The notes below the pieces were generated by a model. It did no database searches, had not been told where the DNA came from, and saw nothing but the letters and a program-made list of their open reading frames with translations. 64,000 nucleotides of DNA, taken from Actinoplanes campanulatus. GTDB taxonomy: Bacteria; Actinomycetota; Actinomycetes; Mycobacteriales; Micromonosporaceae. The translations under genes and the position numbers were made by a program. Below, piece after piece: positions 40,812-48,740 of this stretch. Each line of letters starts with the position of its first letter. Position 1 is the stretch's first letter. Where the stretch lies: positions 218,653 to 282,652 of the forward strand of contig NZ_BMPW01000014.1 of NCBI RefSeq assembly GCF_014647795.1, in the 5' to 3' direction.

Positions 40812-42452
40812 TCAGCGAACCTGCTGGACAGCGGTCGCCGGCTCGGTGGCGTCCTCGGTCCCCGGCCGCTCGGGGGCGGCCGGAACCGCGTCGCGGTTGG
40901 ACAGCAGCAGGCAGAGGAGGGCGGCGACCACCAGGGTCGCGATGGGCAGCAGCAGCGTGGGGCGCAGCGCCTCGGTGAAGCTCCGCCCGAACACCTCGGC
41001 GGCCAGCGCGCTGACCTGCGCCCGCTGGGCCTCCGGGATGCCGAGGCGGGCCAGCGCGGCCAGCGGCGAGAAGGAGGCGCTGCCGTCGGCGATGCTGCGC
41101 ATGGCGGCCACGAACCCGTCGCGCACACCCGGCGGCACCTCGCCGGCCCGGTCGGACGCCGCCACGACGATCCGGCTCGACAGCTGGGCCTGCAACAGCG
41201 CGCCGACGGCGGCGCCGCCGAGCACGGACCCGAACTGGCGGGCGAGGCTGATCACCCCGGACGCCGCGCCGGCCATCTGCACCGTGACGCCCCGCATGGC
41301 CAGCGTGTTCATCGGCGCGAAGACGGCGCCCATGCCGACGCCCGCGACGAGCAGACCCGGCATCAGGGACAGGCGGGACGAGTCGGCCTCGGCGGTGGCC
41401 GCGAGGATCCCGAAGCCGGTCGCGAACAGGACCAGGCCTCCGAAGAGGATGAACTTGCCGCCGACCCGGTCGGCGAGCTTGCCCGCGAACGGGGCGATCA
41501 GCAACTGGACGATCGACGGCGGGGCCAGCACCAGCCCGGCCTGCAGCGGCGACAGGTCCAGCACCGACTGGAGGTAGAGGGTCAGCGGCAGCAGGAGCGC
41601 GGCCACCGAGAACAGGACGGCGGTCGTCACGAAGGCCATCACCGAGAAGTCGCGGCCGGCGAAGAGGCCCAGCGGCAGCAGCGGGTTGCGGTCACGGCGC
41701 CACCACTGGTCGGCGACGAAGAGGGCGAGCAGCAGCAGACCCGCGCCCAGCAGCAGCGGGATGGAGAAGACCGCGTTGATCCGGCCCCAGTCGTAGCGCT
41801 CACCCTCGATCAGCGCGTAGATCACCGCGGTCAGGCCCGCGGTGGAGAGCAGCGCGCCCAGCGGGTCGATCGAGCGGCCGATCCGGGGTGTGGCCGGGAT
41901 CACGAGCACCGCGAGGGCGAGCACCGCGAGACCGATCGGCACGTTGACGTAGAAGATCCAGCGCCAGGACGCGTTGTCGACCAGCACACCGCCCACGATC
42001 GGGCCGGCCACCGGGGCCAGGCCGGCGACACCGCTCCACACCCCGAAGGCGGTGCCCCGCTTCTCGCGCGGGAAGACCATCGTGATCAGCGCCAGCGTCT
42101 GCGGCAGCAACAGCATGCCGCCGACACCCTGCAACGCGCGGGCGCCGATCAGCTGCTCGGAGGTCTGCGCCAGGCCGCACAGCAGCGAGGCGACGGTGAA
42201 GACCAGGACACCGGTGATCAGCATCGAACGCCGGCCGAGCACGTCACCCAGCCGGCTGCCGACCAGCAGCAGCGCCGCGAACACCAGGGTGTAGGCGTTG
42301 ACGATCCACAGAATCTCGTCGAACGAGGCGCCCAGATCGGCGGTCAGGCTGGGAATCGCGATGTTCACGATGGTGGTGTCCAGCAGGACCATGAAGAAGC
42401 CGAGGCACAGGGTGACGAGCACGGCCCACGGATTTCCTTGCAACTTCCTCAC
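40812..42452 (-). CDS. DHA2-family (14-helix) MFS drug exporter
   Basis: 546 residues from GTG 42452 (GAGGAG about 8 nt upstream); the frame stays open upstream only because of high GC. Signatures: LLDTTIVNIAIPSLTADLG in helix 1, WIVNAYTLVFAALLLVGSRLGDVLGRR (motif A), LLLPQTLALITMVFPREKRG, GPIVGGVLVDNASWRWIFYVNVPIG (motif C). This is the EmrB/QacA type, which expels drugs or secondary metabolites by proton antiport. It is the first gene of the ECF41-controlled operon. Confidence 0.92.
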   Translation of the reverse strand: MRKLQGNPWAVLVTLCLGFFMVLLDTTIVNIAIPSLTADLGASFDEILWIVNAYTLVFAALLLVGSRLGDVLGRRSMLITGVLVFTVASLLCGLAQTSEQLIGARALQGVGGMLLLPQTLALITMVFPREKRGTAFGVWSGVAGLAPVAGPIVGGVLVDNASWRWIFYVNVPIGLAVLALAVLVIPATPRIGRSIDPLGALLSTAGLTAVIYALIEGERYDWGRINAVFSIPLLLGAGLLLLALFVADQWWRRDRNPLLPLGLFAGRDFSVMAFVTTAVLFSVAALLLPLTLYLQSVLDLSPLQAGLVLAPPSIVQLLIAPFAGKLADRVGGKFILFGGLVLFATGFGILAATAEADSSRLSLMPGLLVAGVGMGAVFAPMNTLAMRGVTVQMAGAASGVISLARQFGSVLGGAAVGALLQAQLSSRIVVAASDRAGEVPPGVRDGFVAAMRSIADGSASFSPLAALARLGIPEAQRAQVSALAAEVFGRSFTEALRPTLLLPIATLVVAALLCLLLSNRDAVPAAPERPGTEDATEPATAVQQVR

Positions 42453-42503
42453 TATCACGTCTCCTCGGATTTTCGGTTCCGCGTCGGTGCGTTCGGCCCA
42501 TAC

Positions 42504-42530
42504 GACGCGGGGTTCCCGTCGTCTGTGACA
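42504..42530 (-). promoter_or_regulatory. ECF41-type promoter of the exporter operon
   Basis: On the minus strand TGTCACA (complement of 42524-42530) is followed after 16 nt by CGTC (complement of 42504-42507). That is the published ECF41 -35/-10 pair. It sits 52 bp before the exporter start codon and 56 bp from the divergent sigma start. Confidence 0.75.
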
Positions 42531-42585
42531 TGGCGTGCGAAGTAAGGTGAGAAACGAGATCGGCAGCCACGGCAGGAGGCCGCAC

Positions 42586-43467
42586 GTGTCCGGACAGACC
42601 GTGTCCACCGACGATTTCCAGCGCCATCGCGGGCTGCTCTTCCAGCTGACGTACCGGATGACCGGCAGCACCGCCGACGCCGAGGACGTGGTCCAGGAGA
42701 CGTGGCTGCGCTGGCACCGGGTGGAGCCCGGGACGGTTCGTGACCCGCGCGCCTTCCTGGTGCGCACGGCCACCCGGCTGGCGATCGACCACCTCCGCCG
42801 CGAGCGGGTGCGCCGGGAGGCGTACATCGGACCCTGGCTGCCCGAGCCGCTGCCGAGTGCGCCGGGCGCCGACGAGCCGGTGGCGCGGACCGAGTCCGTC
42901 TCGATGGCCATGCTGGTGCTGCTGGAGTCGCTGTCGCCGTTGGAGCGTGCGGTCTTCGTGCTGCACGACGTCTTCGAGTTCGGTTACCCCGAGGTTGCCG
43001 AGGCCGTCGGCCGTGCCGAGCCCGCGGTGCGCCAGCTCGCCGCCCGGGCCCGCGCGCACGTCCGGGAACGCCGCCCGCGGTACAACGCCGATCCCGCGCT
43101 CCGGCGGGCCGTCACGGACCGGTTCCTGAAGGTCTGCCTGGGCGGCGACCTGAGCGGGCTGATGGACGTGCTCGCCCCCGACGTCGCGCTGTGGGCCGAC
43201 GCGAACGGCTCCAACGAGATGCCGCGCGAGGTGCTGCACGGCTGGGACGCCGTGCTCGCGTTCTTCCGCGACTCGATCAAGCTGTTCCCGCCGGACATCG
43301 CGGCGCACCCGGCCGACCTCAACGGAGGGCCCGCCGGGCTGCTCGCCACCGCCGACGGGATCGCCGCGGCGGTCCTGCTCGACCTCGACGAGCAGGGCCG
43401 GGTGGCCGTGGTCCGGCTGGTCCGCAACCCGGAGAAGCTCACCCGGCTCGGCTCGGTCCCCGGCTAG
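42586..43467 (+). CDS. ECF41-family (SigJ-like) RNA polymerase sigma factor
   Basis: 293 residues from GTG 42586 (AGGAGG 6 nt upstream); the frame opens earlier at 42535. Region 2 (about 10-75): HRGLLFQLTYRMTGSTADAEDVVQETWLRWH. Region 4 (about 110-165): LSPLERAVFVLHDVFEFGYPEVAEAVGRAEPAVRQL. The C-terminal SnoaL/NTF2-like extension (about 175-293) ends with NPEKL, the equivalent of the NPDKL motif that marks ECF41 and tunes its activity without an anti-sigma factor. No anti-sigma gene is present. It is divergent from the exporter operon that has the matching promoter. Confidence 0.93.
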   Translation: MSGQTVSTDDFQRHRGLLFQLTYRMTGSTADAEDVVQETWLRWHRVEPGTVRDPRAFLVRTATRLAIDHLRRERVRREAYIGPWLPEPLPSAPGADEPVARTESVSMAMLVLLESLSPLERAVFVLHDVFEFGYPEVAEAVGRAEPAVRQLAARARAHVRERRPRYNADPALRRAVTDRFLKVCLGGDLSGLMDVLAPDVALWADANGSNEMPREVLHGWDAVLAFFRDSIKLFPPDIAAHPADLNGGPAGLLATADGIAAAVLLDLDEQGRVAVVRLVRNPEKLTRLGSVPG

Positions 43468-43813
43468 GTCACGGTCCGCGTCTCGCTCCTCTGTGGTACG
43501 CGTGTCTCCGCTCCGTCTTATCAGGACGGTCTCGTCCGGTCGGCGCGATCTCGCTGCCGACTCCGGCCTGTGCCGCGCCCGCCGGGCTGAGTCCCTGCCG
43601 CTCCGCTGCGCGAAGCGGCCCTAATCGGGAGGAAGTAGGTCTACTTTCGAGTTAGATCGGTGCCCGGGCGGGTTGCCACTTGTGCCCCCTGCTTTCGGTC
43701 ACGCTGGGCGGGTGCGCACGGCGGCAGTATCGTGGCCGCCTACGTGGCCTACCGCCACGACGGCCGCCCATGTGGCGGCTTCCGTGTGCCTTCACCTCCC
43801 GAGGCCCGACCGG
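43468..43813 (+). repeat. Intergenic repeat family, copy B, with a 62-bp insertion
   Basis: Aligns with copy A along its length: GGTCCGCGT, GGTACGCGTG, TATCAGGACGG, CGTCCGGTCGGCGCG, core TGCCGCGCCCGCCGG (43571-43585), AGATCGGTGCCCGGGC and the tail GTGGCCGCCTACGTGGCCTA plus GGCCGCCCATGTGGCGGC. Compared with A there is an extra 62 bp (43592-43653) and about 30 bp more near 43668-43700. It starts at the stop of the sigma gene. Confidence 0.75.
43592..43653. other. 62-bp insertion inside repeat copy B
   Basis: Present in B and missing in A. It carries two dyads: GCCGCT...AGCGGC (43597-43619) and AAGTAG-GT-CTACTT (43633-43646). An AG dinucleotide flanks both ends. Possible miniature insertion or decayed element; too short to name. 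Confidence 0.45.
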
Positions 43814-43981
43814 TCACGGTGAGTGACTTTCGATGGGATTCCCATGGCGCGACGGGCATCGAGCGCCACCACCCACCTGGCGCGACCGGCGTGACGGCCC
43901 GGAGCCGCACCCCGATGCCTGGCAAGCACCACCACAACCACCCGCCCGGCGCGAGCGGCAGCACATGCGAAAGGGTCCAAC
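43814..43981. other. Spacer between repeat copies B and C
   Basis: 168 bp between the inverted repeat copies. It is rich in short GGCGCGAC motifs (CGCGACGGGC, GGCGCGACCGG, GGCGCGAGCGG) and the palindrome TGGGATTCCCA near 43835-43846. No conserved ORF or promoter was recognised. Confidence 0.4.
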
Positions 43982-44121
43982 CGATCTACGCCCGGCGGGC
44001 GCGGCACAGGCGGGGGCCGGCAGTAGGATCGCGCCGGGCGGACGGAACGGCCCCGACAAGGCGGGACGACGACACGCGTACAGGAAATGAAGCTGGAAGC
44101 GAAACGCGGACCTCGACCACG
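43982..44121 (-). repeat. Intergenic repeat family, copy C (inverted)
   Basis: Reverse-complement copy of the first half of A/B: CGTGGTCGAGGTCCGCGTT, CCTGTACGCGTGTC, GTCCCGCC, CCGTCC, the invariant core TGCCGCGCCCGCCGG (complement of 43992-44006) and GTAGATCGGT. It ends about 40 bp before the stop of the LuxR gene. With B it forms an inverted pair around 168 bp. Confidence 0.7.
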
Positions 44122-44160
44122 AGAGATCTCCAGCCGCCCGGCACATCCCCACGATCGGGG

Positions 44161-46605
44161 TCAGCCGGCATCGGCGCGCCCGGCGACCTCGGCGTAGCCG
44201 GTGGACTCGGCGCCCCGCTGCTGCGAGATCCACTGAGCCACGTGCACCCGCGACGGCAGGTCGAGCTTGCGCATGATCTGCCGGACGTGGTTGATCACCG
44301 TCCACTCCGACAGCTCCAACCGCTTGGCCACCTGCCGGTTCGTCATGCCCTGCCCGACCAGCATCGCGACCTGGAACTGGCGGGCGGTCAGGGTGCGGGC
44401 GCGGCTGCCGTCGAGGACCTCGACCGGCTCGGCGCCGGGCGCGGACAGCAGGTCCAGGGTCGCGGCGGCGGCGCTGGACCGGCCGCCGATGCGCCACGCG
44501 GTCTCGAAGGCCAGGGCGCCGAGCCGGGTACGGACGTCGTCCACCGCGGTCCGCAACGCCGCCGACTCGTGGGGCAGCAGCCTGATGCCGGCACGTTCGC
44601 GCACCGCGTCGGCGGTGCCGAGCACCCGGGCGACCCGGGTCTCCTGCCCGGCCACACAGGAGAGCAGCAGCAGCGCGGCGTGGGTCAGCCCGCGGCCGAG
44701 TTCGCCCTCGGCGCCGACCTCGTACAGCATGCGCAGGCTCCGGCGGTGCAGCTGGTCGGCACGTTCGACGGCGCCCTCGGCGTCGGCGATGACGGCGGCC
44801 TGCCGCAGGGCCAGGGCCTCCCCGTAGGTGTCGTCGAGACGCCGGTACGCCGCGAGCGCGGTCTCCGCGTGTTCCGCGGCGGCGACCAGGTCACCGTTGC
44901 GGATCAGGACGTCGGCGAGGCTCAGGCGGACCGCCGCGGCCGCCGCGGGCCGGGACTCGTCGAGGGCCGGCAGGATCCTGGCGGCCGGGTCGCGGCCGGT
45001 GCCGGAGCCGGCGAGCAGGCGTGCCGTGCGGCCGCGGGCCCGCGCCTGGAGCGCGTCCGCGGGGTCGCCGACCGCCTCGGCCAGCACGTCCACCGCCCGC
45101 TCGTGCCGATCGGCGGCGGCGTCCGGGTCGCCGAGGGCCGTGGCCAGCTGGCCCGCCGCGTCCCGGACCCGGGCGGCGAGCGGCGGGTCGGTCTCGGCGC
45201 ACTGCTCGGCGGCGGCGTCCAGCAGCCGCAGTCCCTCCGCCGCGCGGGTGTCGATCAGGAAGTACCGGTGGAGGTTCAGGCAGTGCGCGGCCACCTCCCG
45301 GTGCAGGCCGCCGGCGCTCAGGTGGGTCAGGGCCGCGAGCAGGTCGTCGTGGACGGTGCGCAGCCGGTTCAGGGCGGTGGCCTGGGTGGCCCCGTCGAGG
45401 GCCGGGCCGGTCCGGGCGGCGAGCGCGGCGAAGTAGCGGGCGTGGCGGTCCCGGGCGGCCTCCAACCGGCCGGGGACCCGGGTGAGCCGGTCCCGGCAGT
45501 GCGCCGCCATGGTCCGCAGCATCCGGAACCGCGGCTCGTCGCCGGTGTGCTCGGCGGCCGTGATCAGGCTCCGGTCGGCGAGGGCCTCGACCGTGTGCTC
45601 GGCCGCCTCGGGGGTGAGCTCGCACAGCTCCTCGACGGTTCGCAGGTCGAAGCCGTCGAGGCAGAGGCTGAGGCGGTCCAGGGCCTCCCGCAACGGCGGT
45701 TCGAGCGCGTCCAGGCTCCACTCGATGGTTGCCGTCAGGGATCGCTGACGGGGATGTGCGGCCACATGCCCCCCGGTGAGCACACCGTTGCCGGCGCGCA
45801 CCCGGGTCAGCATCGTGGCCAGGGAGAACAGCCGCAGGCGCCCCGCGCACAGCTCGATGGCCAGCGGCAGTCCGTCGAGCCGGGCGCAGAGTCGCGCGAC
45901 CACGGCGGCGTTGTCCGCGGTGAGGGAGAAGGCGGGGTCGACGGTCCGGGCACGCTGCACGAAGAGCGCCACCGAGGAATACTCCTCGAGCTCCAGCGGG
46001 TCGGCCCGGGCGCCCTGGCGCGGCGTGGGCAGCGGGTCCACCCGGAACAGGCGCTCGCCGTACACCCCCAGGGCTTCCCGGCTGGTGGCCAGCACCCGCA
46101 GCCGGGGCGCCGCGGTGAGAAGGTGATGCAGCTCGGTGGCGAGGCCGGCGGCCCGCTCACAGCCGTCGAGCACCAGCAGCAGTTCGTGCCCGTCGCCGGC
46201 GCCCGGCGGGAAGACCCGCTCGGCGAGGGCGGCGAGCGCCGCACGGCCGTCGGTCACCCCGGCCAGATCGGCGATGACGACGTCGACCGGGTGCTCGGCG
46301 GCGGCGAGCTCGGTGGCGGCCAGGGCCAGGCGGGTCTTGCCGACCCCACCCGGCCCGGTCAGGTTCAGGATGCGGAGGTCCGGGGAGAGCAGGTGCCCGG
46401 TGAGCATCGCGAGTTCCTCCGTGCGGCCGACGAGCGGCAGCAGCGACCCGACCGGAAGGAATCCTGAGGAGCGATCGATCGTTTCAGTAACCCCCGGTAA
46501 ATGGTCACGCGACACCTCATAGCCCCCGTACATCTGATGAAGATCACCAATTGGCAAGCGAGCCTTTACATCGGCTCTCGTCGTTCCATTAGATAGTTCC
46601 CCCAC
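44161..46605 (-). CDS. LuxR-family regulator with NB-ARC ATPase and TPR-like region
   Basis: 814 residues if GTG 46605 is used; an ATG at 46533 is an alternative and neither start has a well-spaced ribosome site. ATPase: LPLVGRTEELAML, LTGPGGVGKTRLALAATE (Walker A), ELLLVLDGCERAAG (Walker B), RVLATSREALGV (sensor 1), LDGLPLAIELCAGRL. Winged-helix and TPR-like helices fill about 300-720. The C-terminal LuxR HTH (about 735-800) reads LTARQFQVAMLVGQGMTNRQVAKRLELSEWTVINHVRQIM. Such regulators often activate the neighbouring natural-product cluster. Dyads lie upstream, between it and the last gene of the biosynthetic operon. Confidence 0.9.
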   Translation of the reverse strand: MGELSNGTTRADVKARLPIGDLHQMYGGYEVSRDHLPGVTETIDRSSGFLPVGSLLPLVGRTEELAMLTGHLLSPDLRILNLTGPGGVGKTRLALAATELAAAEHPVDVVIADLAGVTDGRAALAALAERVFPPGAGDGHELLLVLDGCERAAGLATELHHLLTAAPRLRVLATSREALGVYGERLFRVDPLPTPRQGARADPLELEEYSSVALFVQRARTVDPAFSLTADNAAVVARLCARLDGLPLAIELCAGRLRLFSLATMLTRVRAGNGVLTGGHVAAHPRQRSLTATIEWSLDALEPPLREALDRLSLCLDGFDLRTVEELCELTPEAAEHTVEALADRSLITAAEHTGDEPRFRMLRTMAAHCRDRLTRVPGRLEAARDRHARYFAALAARTGPALDGATQATALNRLRTVHDDLLAALTHLSAGGLHREVAAHCLNLHRYFLIDTRAAEGLRLLDAAAEQCAETDPPLAARVRDAAGQLATALGDPDAAADRHERAVDVLAEAVGDPADALQARARGRTARLLAGSGTGRDPAARILPALDESRPAAAAAVRLSLADVLIRNGDLVAAAEHAETALAAYRRLDDTYGEALALRQAAVIADAEGAVERADQLHRRSLRMLYEVGAEGELGRGLTHAALLLLSCVAGQETRVARVLGTADAVRERAGIRLLPHESAALRTAVDDVRTRLGALAFETAWRIGGRSSAAAATLDLLSAPGAEPVEVLDGSRARTLTARQFQVAMLVGQGMTNRQVAKRLELSEWTVINHVRQIMRKLDLPSRVHVAQWISQQRGAESTGYAEVAGRADAG

Positions 46606-46632
46606 CTTCCGGGCGCAGATCGCGAGGCGTGA

Positions 46633-46666
46633 TTGACGTTACATAAACGTCGATCAAACTGTTGAT
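46633..46666. promoter_or_regulatory. Two dyads upstream of the LuxR gene
   Basis: ATTGACGTT-ACATA-AACGTCGAT (9-bp arms, one mismatch, 46632-46654) is followed by ATCAA-ACTG-TTGAT (46653-46666). The second overlaps the end of the methyltransferase gene. Candidate operator for autoregulation. Confidence 0.45.
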
Positions 46667-47319
46667 CTATCGCCCGCGACACCGACGGCGACGTACACCC
46701 AGCCGAAGTAGCGCTCCAGCATGCGCATGGTCTCCGCATGGCGCGCCACCTCCTCGAAGGGCTTGCGCCGCACCATCTCCAGCGTCCCGCCGAACGGCGC
46801 CACCATCGGCCCGATCGCCGGCACCGCGAAATTCGGCCACCAGCGCGGTAGCTTGTAGTCCAGCGCCACGAACCGGCCGCCGGGCGCCAGCGCATCGAAC
46901 CCGTGCTGGATCACCGTGCCGAATTCCCTGATCAGGGTCAGCGAGAAACACGCGATGATGCCGGCGGTGTCCTTCGGGAAGACGAACCTGGTCAGGTCCG
47001 CCTCCTGCAGCGTGACGTTGGTCAGCCCGTGCTGGCGCACCCGGTCGTCGGCCCGGGCCAGCATGGCGTCGGTGAGATCGACACCGATGACCCGCCCGGT
47101 GGGACCCACCGCCTTCGACAGCAGCGGCAGATTGTGGCCGGTGCCGCAGCCCGCGTCCACCACGGTGTCGCCCGGTTTCAGATCGAGCTGCTGCACGGCC
47201 AGATGCTTGTAGGCCATCGTGCGCTGACCGACCACGTACAGACGGTTCGACACGATGTCGTACTTCCCCGCCAGATTGCGGTAGACATCCACCATGCGGC
47301 GGTTCTCGTCGACGGTCAT
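46654..47319 (-). CDS. Class I SAM-dependent methyltransferase
   Basis: 221 residues. Motif I is VVDAGCGTGHNLPLL, the acidic loop VIGVDLTDAML, motif II/post-II QEADLTRFVFP, and LAPGGRFVALDYKLPRWW follows; the N-terminal YDIVSNRLYVVGQRT resembles UbiE/COQ5-type quinone methyltransferases. A polyprenylated ring or a terpenoid O/C-methylation is plausible, since the operon starts with a polyprenyl synthase. The ATG overlaps the stop of the FAD oxidoreductase gene by 4 nt; this is the last gene of the operon. Confidence 0.88.
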   Translation of the reverse strand: MTVDENRRMVDVYRNLAGKYDIVSNRLYVVGQRTMAYKHLAVQQLDLKPGDTVVDAGCGTGHNLPLLSKAVGPTGRVIGVDLTDAMLARADDRVRQHGLTNVTLQEADLTRFVFPKDTAGIIACFSLTLIREFGTVIQHGFDALAPGGRFVALDYKLPRWWPNFAVPAIGPMVAPFGGTLEMVRRKPFEEVARHAETMRMLERYFGWVYVAVGVAGDRSTV

Positions 47320-48740
47320 GACCGCTCCCCCTCGAAGATCAGGCCCCGGTCGGCCGGGGGTGTGACGGTGTCGATGACGGTCCGGCGGGGGCCACGGAGC
47401 ACCGCGGCCACGATGCCCGGCCGGAAGACCACGGTGGGCGGCGCGACCAGGTGCGTCATGTCGAACAGCGCGGTGGCCGCACGCTGGTCGTCGGTGACCA
47501 CCCGGAGCAGGCGCCGCATGTACCGGCCGGCGAGCCGGTCCGGCAGCGGCTGCCTGCCCTCGCGCGCCCAGGGGTAGCCCGAGTCGGCCGCCGCCGACAG
47601 CGCCCAGGCCGCGTTCACCTCGGCCGCGATCGGTTTGCGCAGGCGGGCCGCGAGCCCGGCCGGCAGGCGGCCGCCGTTGCGTTCCCGGGCCGCGGCCATC
47701 GCCCGGCCGACCGCCACCGCGGTCCGGGCGGCCACCGAGATGCCCTGGCCGTACGAGGGGTTGAAGGAGCCGAAGGCGTCACCGGCCACGATGAACCGGT
47801 CCGGCCAGCGGGACAGCTTCTCGTAGTGCCGGCGGCGGTTCTCGGTACGGCCGGACCCGTACACCGGCGACACCGGGGTCGCGGTGCGCAGCGCCTCGTA
47901 GAGCACCGGGGTACGCAGTCCCCGCGCGAATTCCACGAAACCGTCGTGATCGTGTGGCGGACGTTCACCGTTCATCCCGGTCACCGACACCATCCAGCGG
48001 CCGCCCTCGATCGGGTTGAGGATGCCCTGGCGCGGTTCCCGTTCGGTGGACTGGATCAGGATGCACTTCCAGTCGCGCCGGTGATCCGGCCCGGGCTCGA
48101 ACACGCACGTCGCATAGGAGGTCCGGGGGTCCACCACGGACTCCTCCGGCGCGTCGTACCCGAGGGCCCGCAGCCAGTTCGCCGCCTGTGACGTGCGGCC
48201 CGTCGCGTCCACCACCAGGTCGGCCCGCAGGTCGCTCTCCTCGGTGCCGCCGCCGGCCGTCCGGGTGCGGACCCGGACCCCGGCGACGCCACCGTCGTCC
48301 GCGGCGAGCAGACCGGTCGCCTCGGTGGCCTCCAGCCAGTCGACGTTCGGGATCTCGCGCAGCCGGAACCGCACGTGATGGTCCAGCAGGTCCCGCGTTC
48401 CGGTCAGCACCACGTGCGGGCCGTCGAACCGGTTCACCCAGCCGCCGGCCACCAGCAGCAGCATGTCGCGGGGCATCCGCACCGGCACCATGCCGGCCGT
48501 GCGCAACTGGCCGGTGAGGCCGGGGAAGAGCTCGTCGAGCGCCCGCTGCCCGGCGGCGAGCAGGTTGTGGGTGTGCCGCGCCTGCGGCACGCCGCGCCGC
48601 CAGGCGGGCCGGTCCGGCAGGGTGTCGCGTTCGATCAGCGTCACCCGTTCCACGTGGTCGGCCATGACCCGGGCCATGACCAGGCCGGTGAGGCTGGCGC
48701 CGAGCACGATCGCGTGACCGCCGGCGGCCGGGGCGGTCAC
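47316..48740 (-). CDS. FAD-dependent oxidoreductase (monooxygenase/reductase-like)
   Basis: 474 residues from GTG 48740, which overlaps the upstream stop as GTGA. FAD site: AIVLGASLTGLVMARVMADHV (N-terminal Rossmann, with an S in place of the second G), the R-x6-D-like GTRDLLDHHVRFRL, DLVVDATGRTSQ, and DRFIVAGDAFGSFNPSYGQGISVA. The pattern is that of PHBH-fold enzymes close to geranylgeranyl reductases, epoxidases and lycopene-type oxidases. In an isoprenoid cluster it could epoxidise or reduce the prenyl chain, but the substrate is not proven. Confidence 0.85.
   Translation of the reverse strand: MTAPAAGGHAIVLGASLTGLVMARVMADHVERVTLIERDTLPDRPAWRRGVPQARHTHNLLAAGQRALDELFPGLTGQLRTAGMVPVRMPRDMLLLVAGGWVNRFDGPHVVLTGTRDLLDHHVRFRLREIPNVDWLEATEATGLLAADDGGVAGVRVRTRTAGGGTEESDLRADLVVDATGRTSQAANWLRALGYDAPEESVVDPRTSYATCVFEPGPDHRRDWKCILIQSTEREPRQGILNPIEGGRWMVSVTGMNGERPPHDHDGFVEFARGLRTPVLYEALRTATPVSPVYGSGRTENRRRHYEKLSRWPDRFIVAGDAFGSFNPSYGQGISVAARTAVAVGRAMAAARERNGGRLPAGLAARLRKPIAAEVNAAWALSAAADSGYPWAREGRQPLPDRLAGRYMRRLLRVVTDDQRAATALFDMTHLVAPPTVVFRPGIVAAVLRGPRRTVIDTVTPPADRGLIFEGERS

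Noticed and set aside
38582-43467. ECF41 module as part of the isoprenoid cluster
   Set aside because: It is separated by 0.7 kb of repeats and has its own promoter; a shared role (exporter, acyl ligase) is possible but nothing in the sequence links them.
43660-43813. AYVAYRHDGRPCGGFRVPSPPEA-like peptide shared by the tails of repeats A and B
   Set aside because: The similarity of the two peptides follows from DNA similarity; replacements and silent changes are about equal, there is no start or ribosome site, and copies C and D lack it. A coding origin cannot be excluded but is not supported.
38304-43813. Insertion sequence or integron explanation for the repeats bracketing the ECF41 module
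   Set aside because: No transposase, integrase or terminal inverted repeats were found; only recombination between the repeats remains as an idea.
43660-46467. A 935-codon open frame on the plus strand opposite the LuxR gene
   Set aside because: Same reason: antisense of a gene with clear Walker and LuxR motifs; it also runs through repeat copies B and C.
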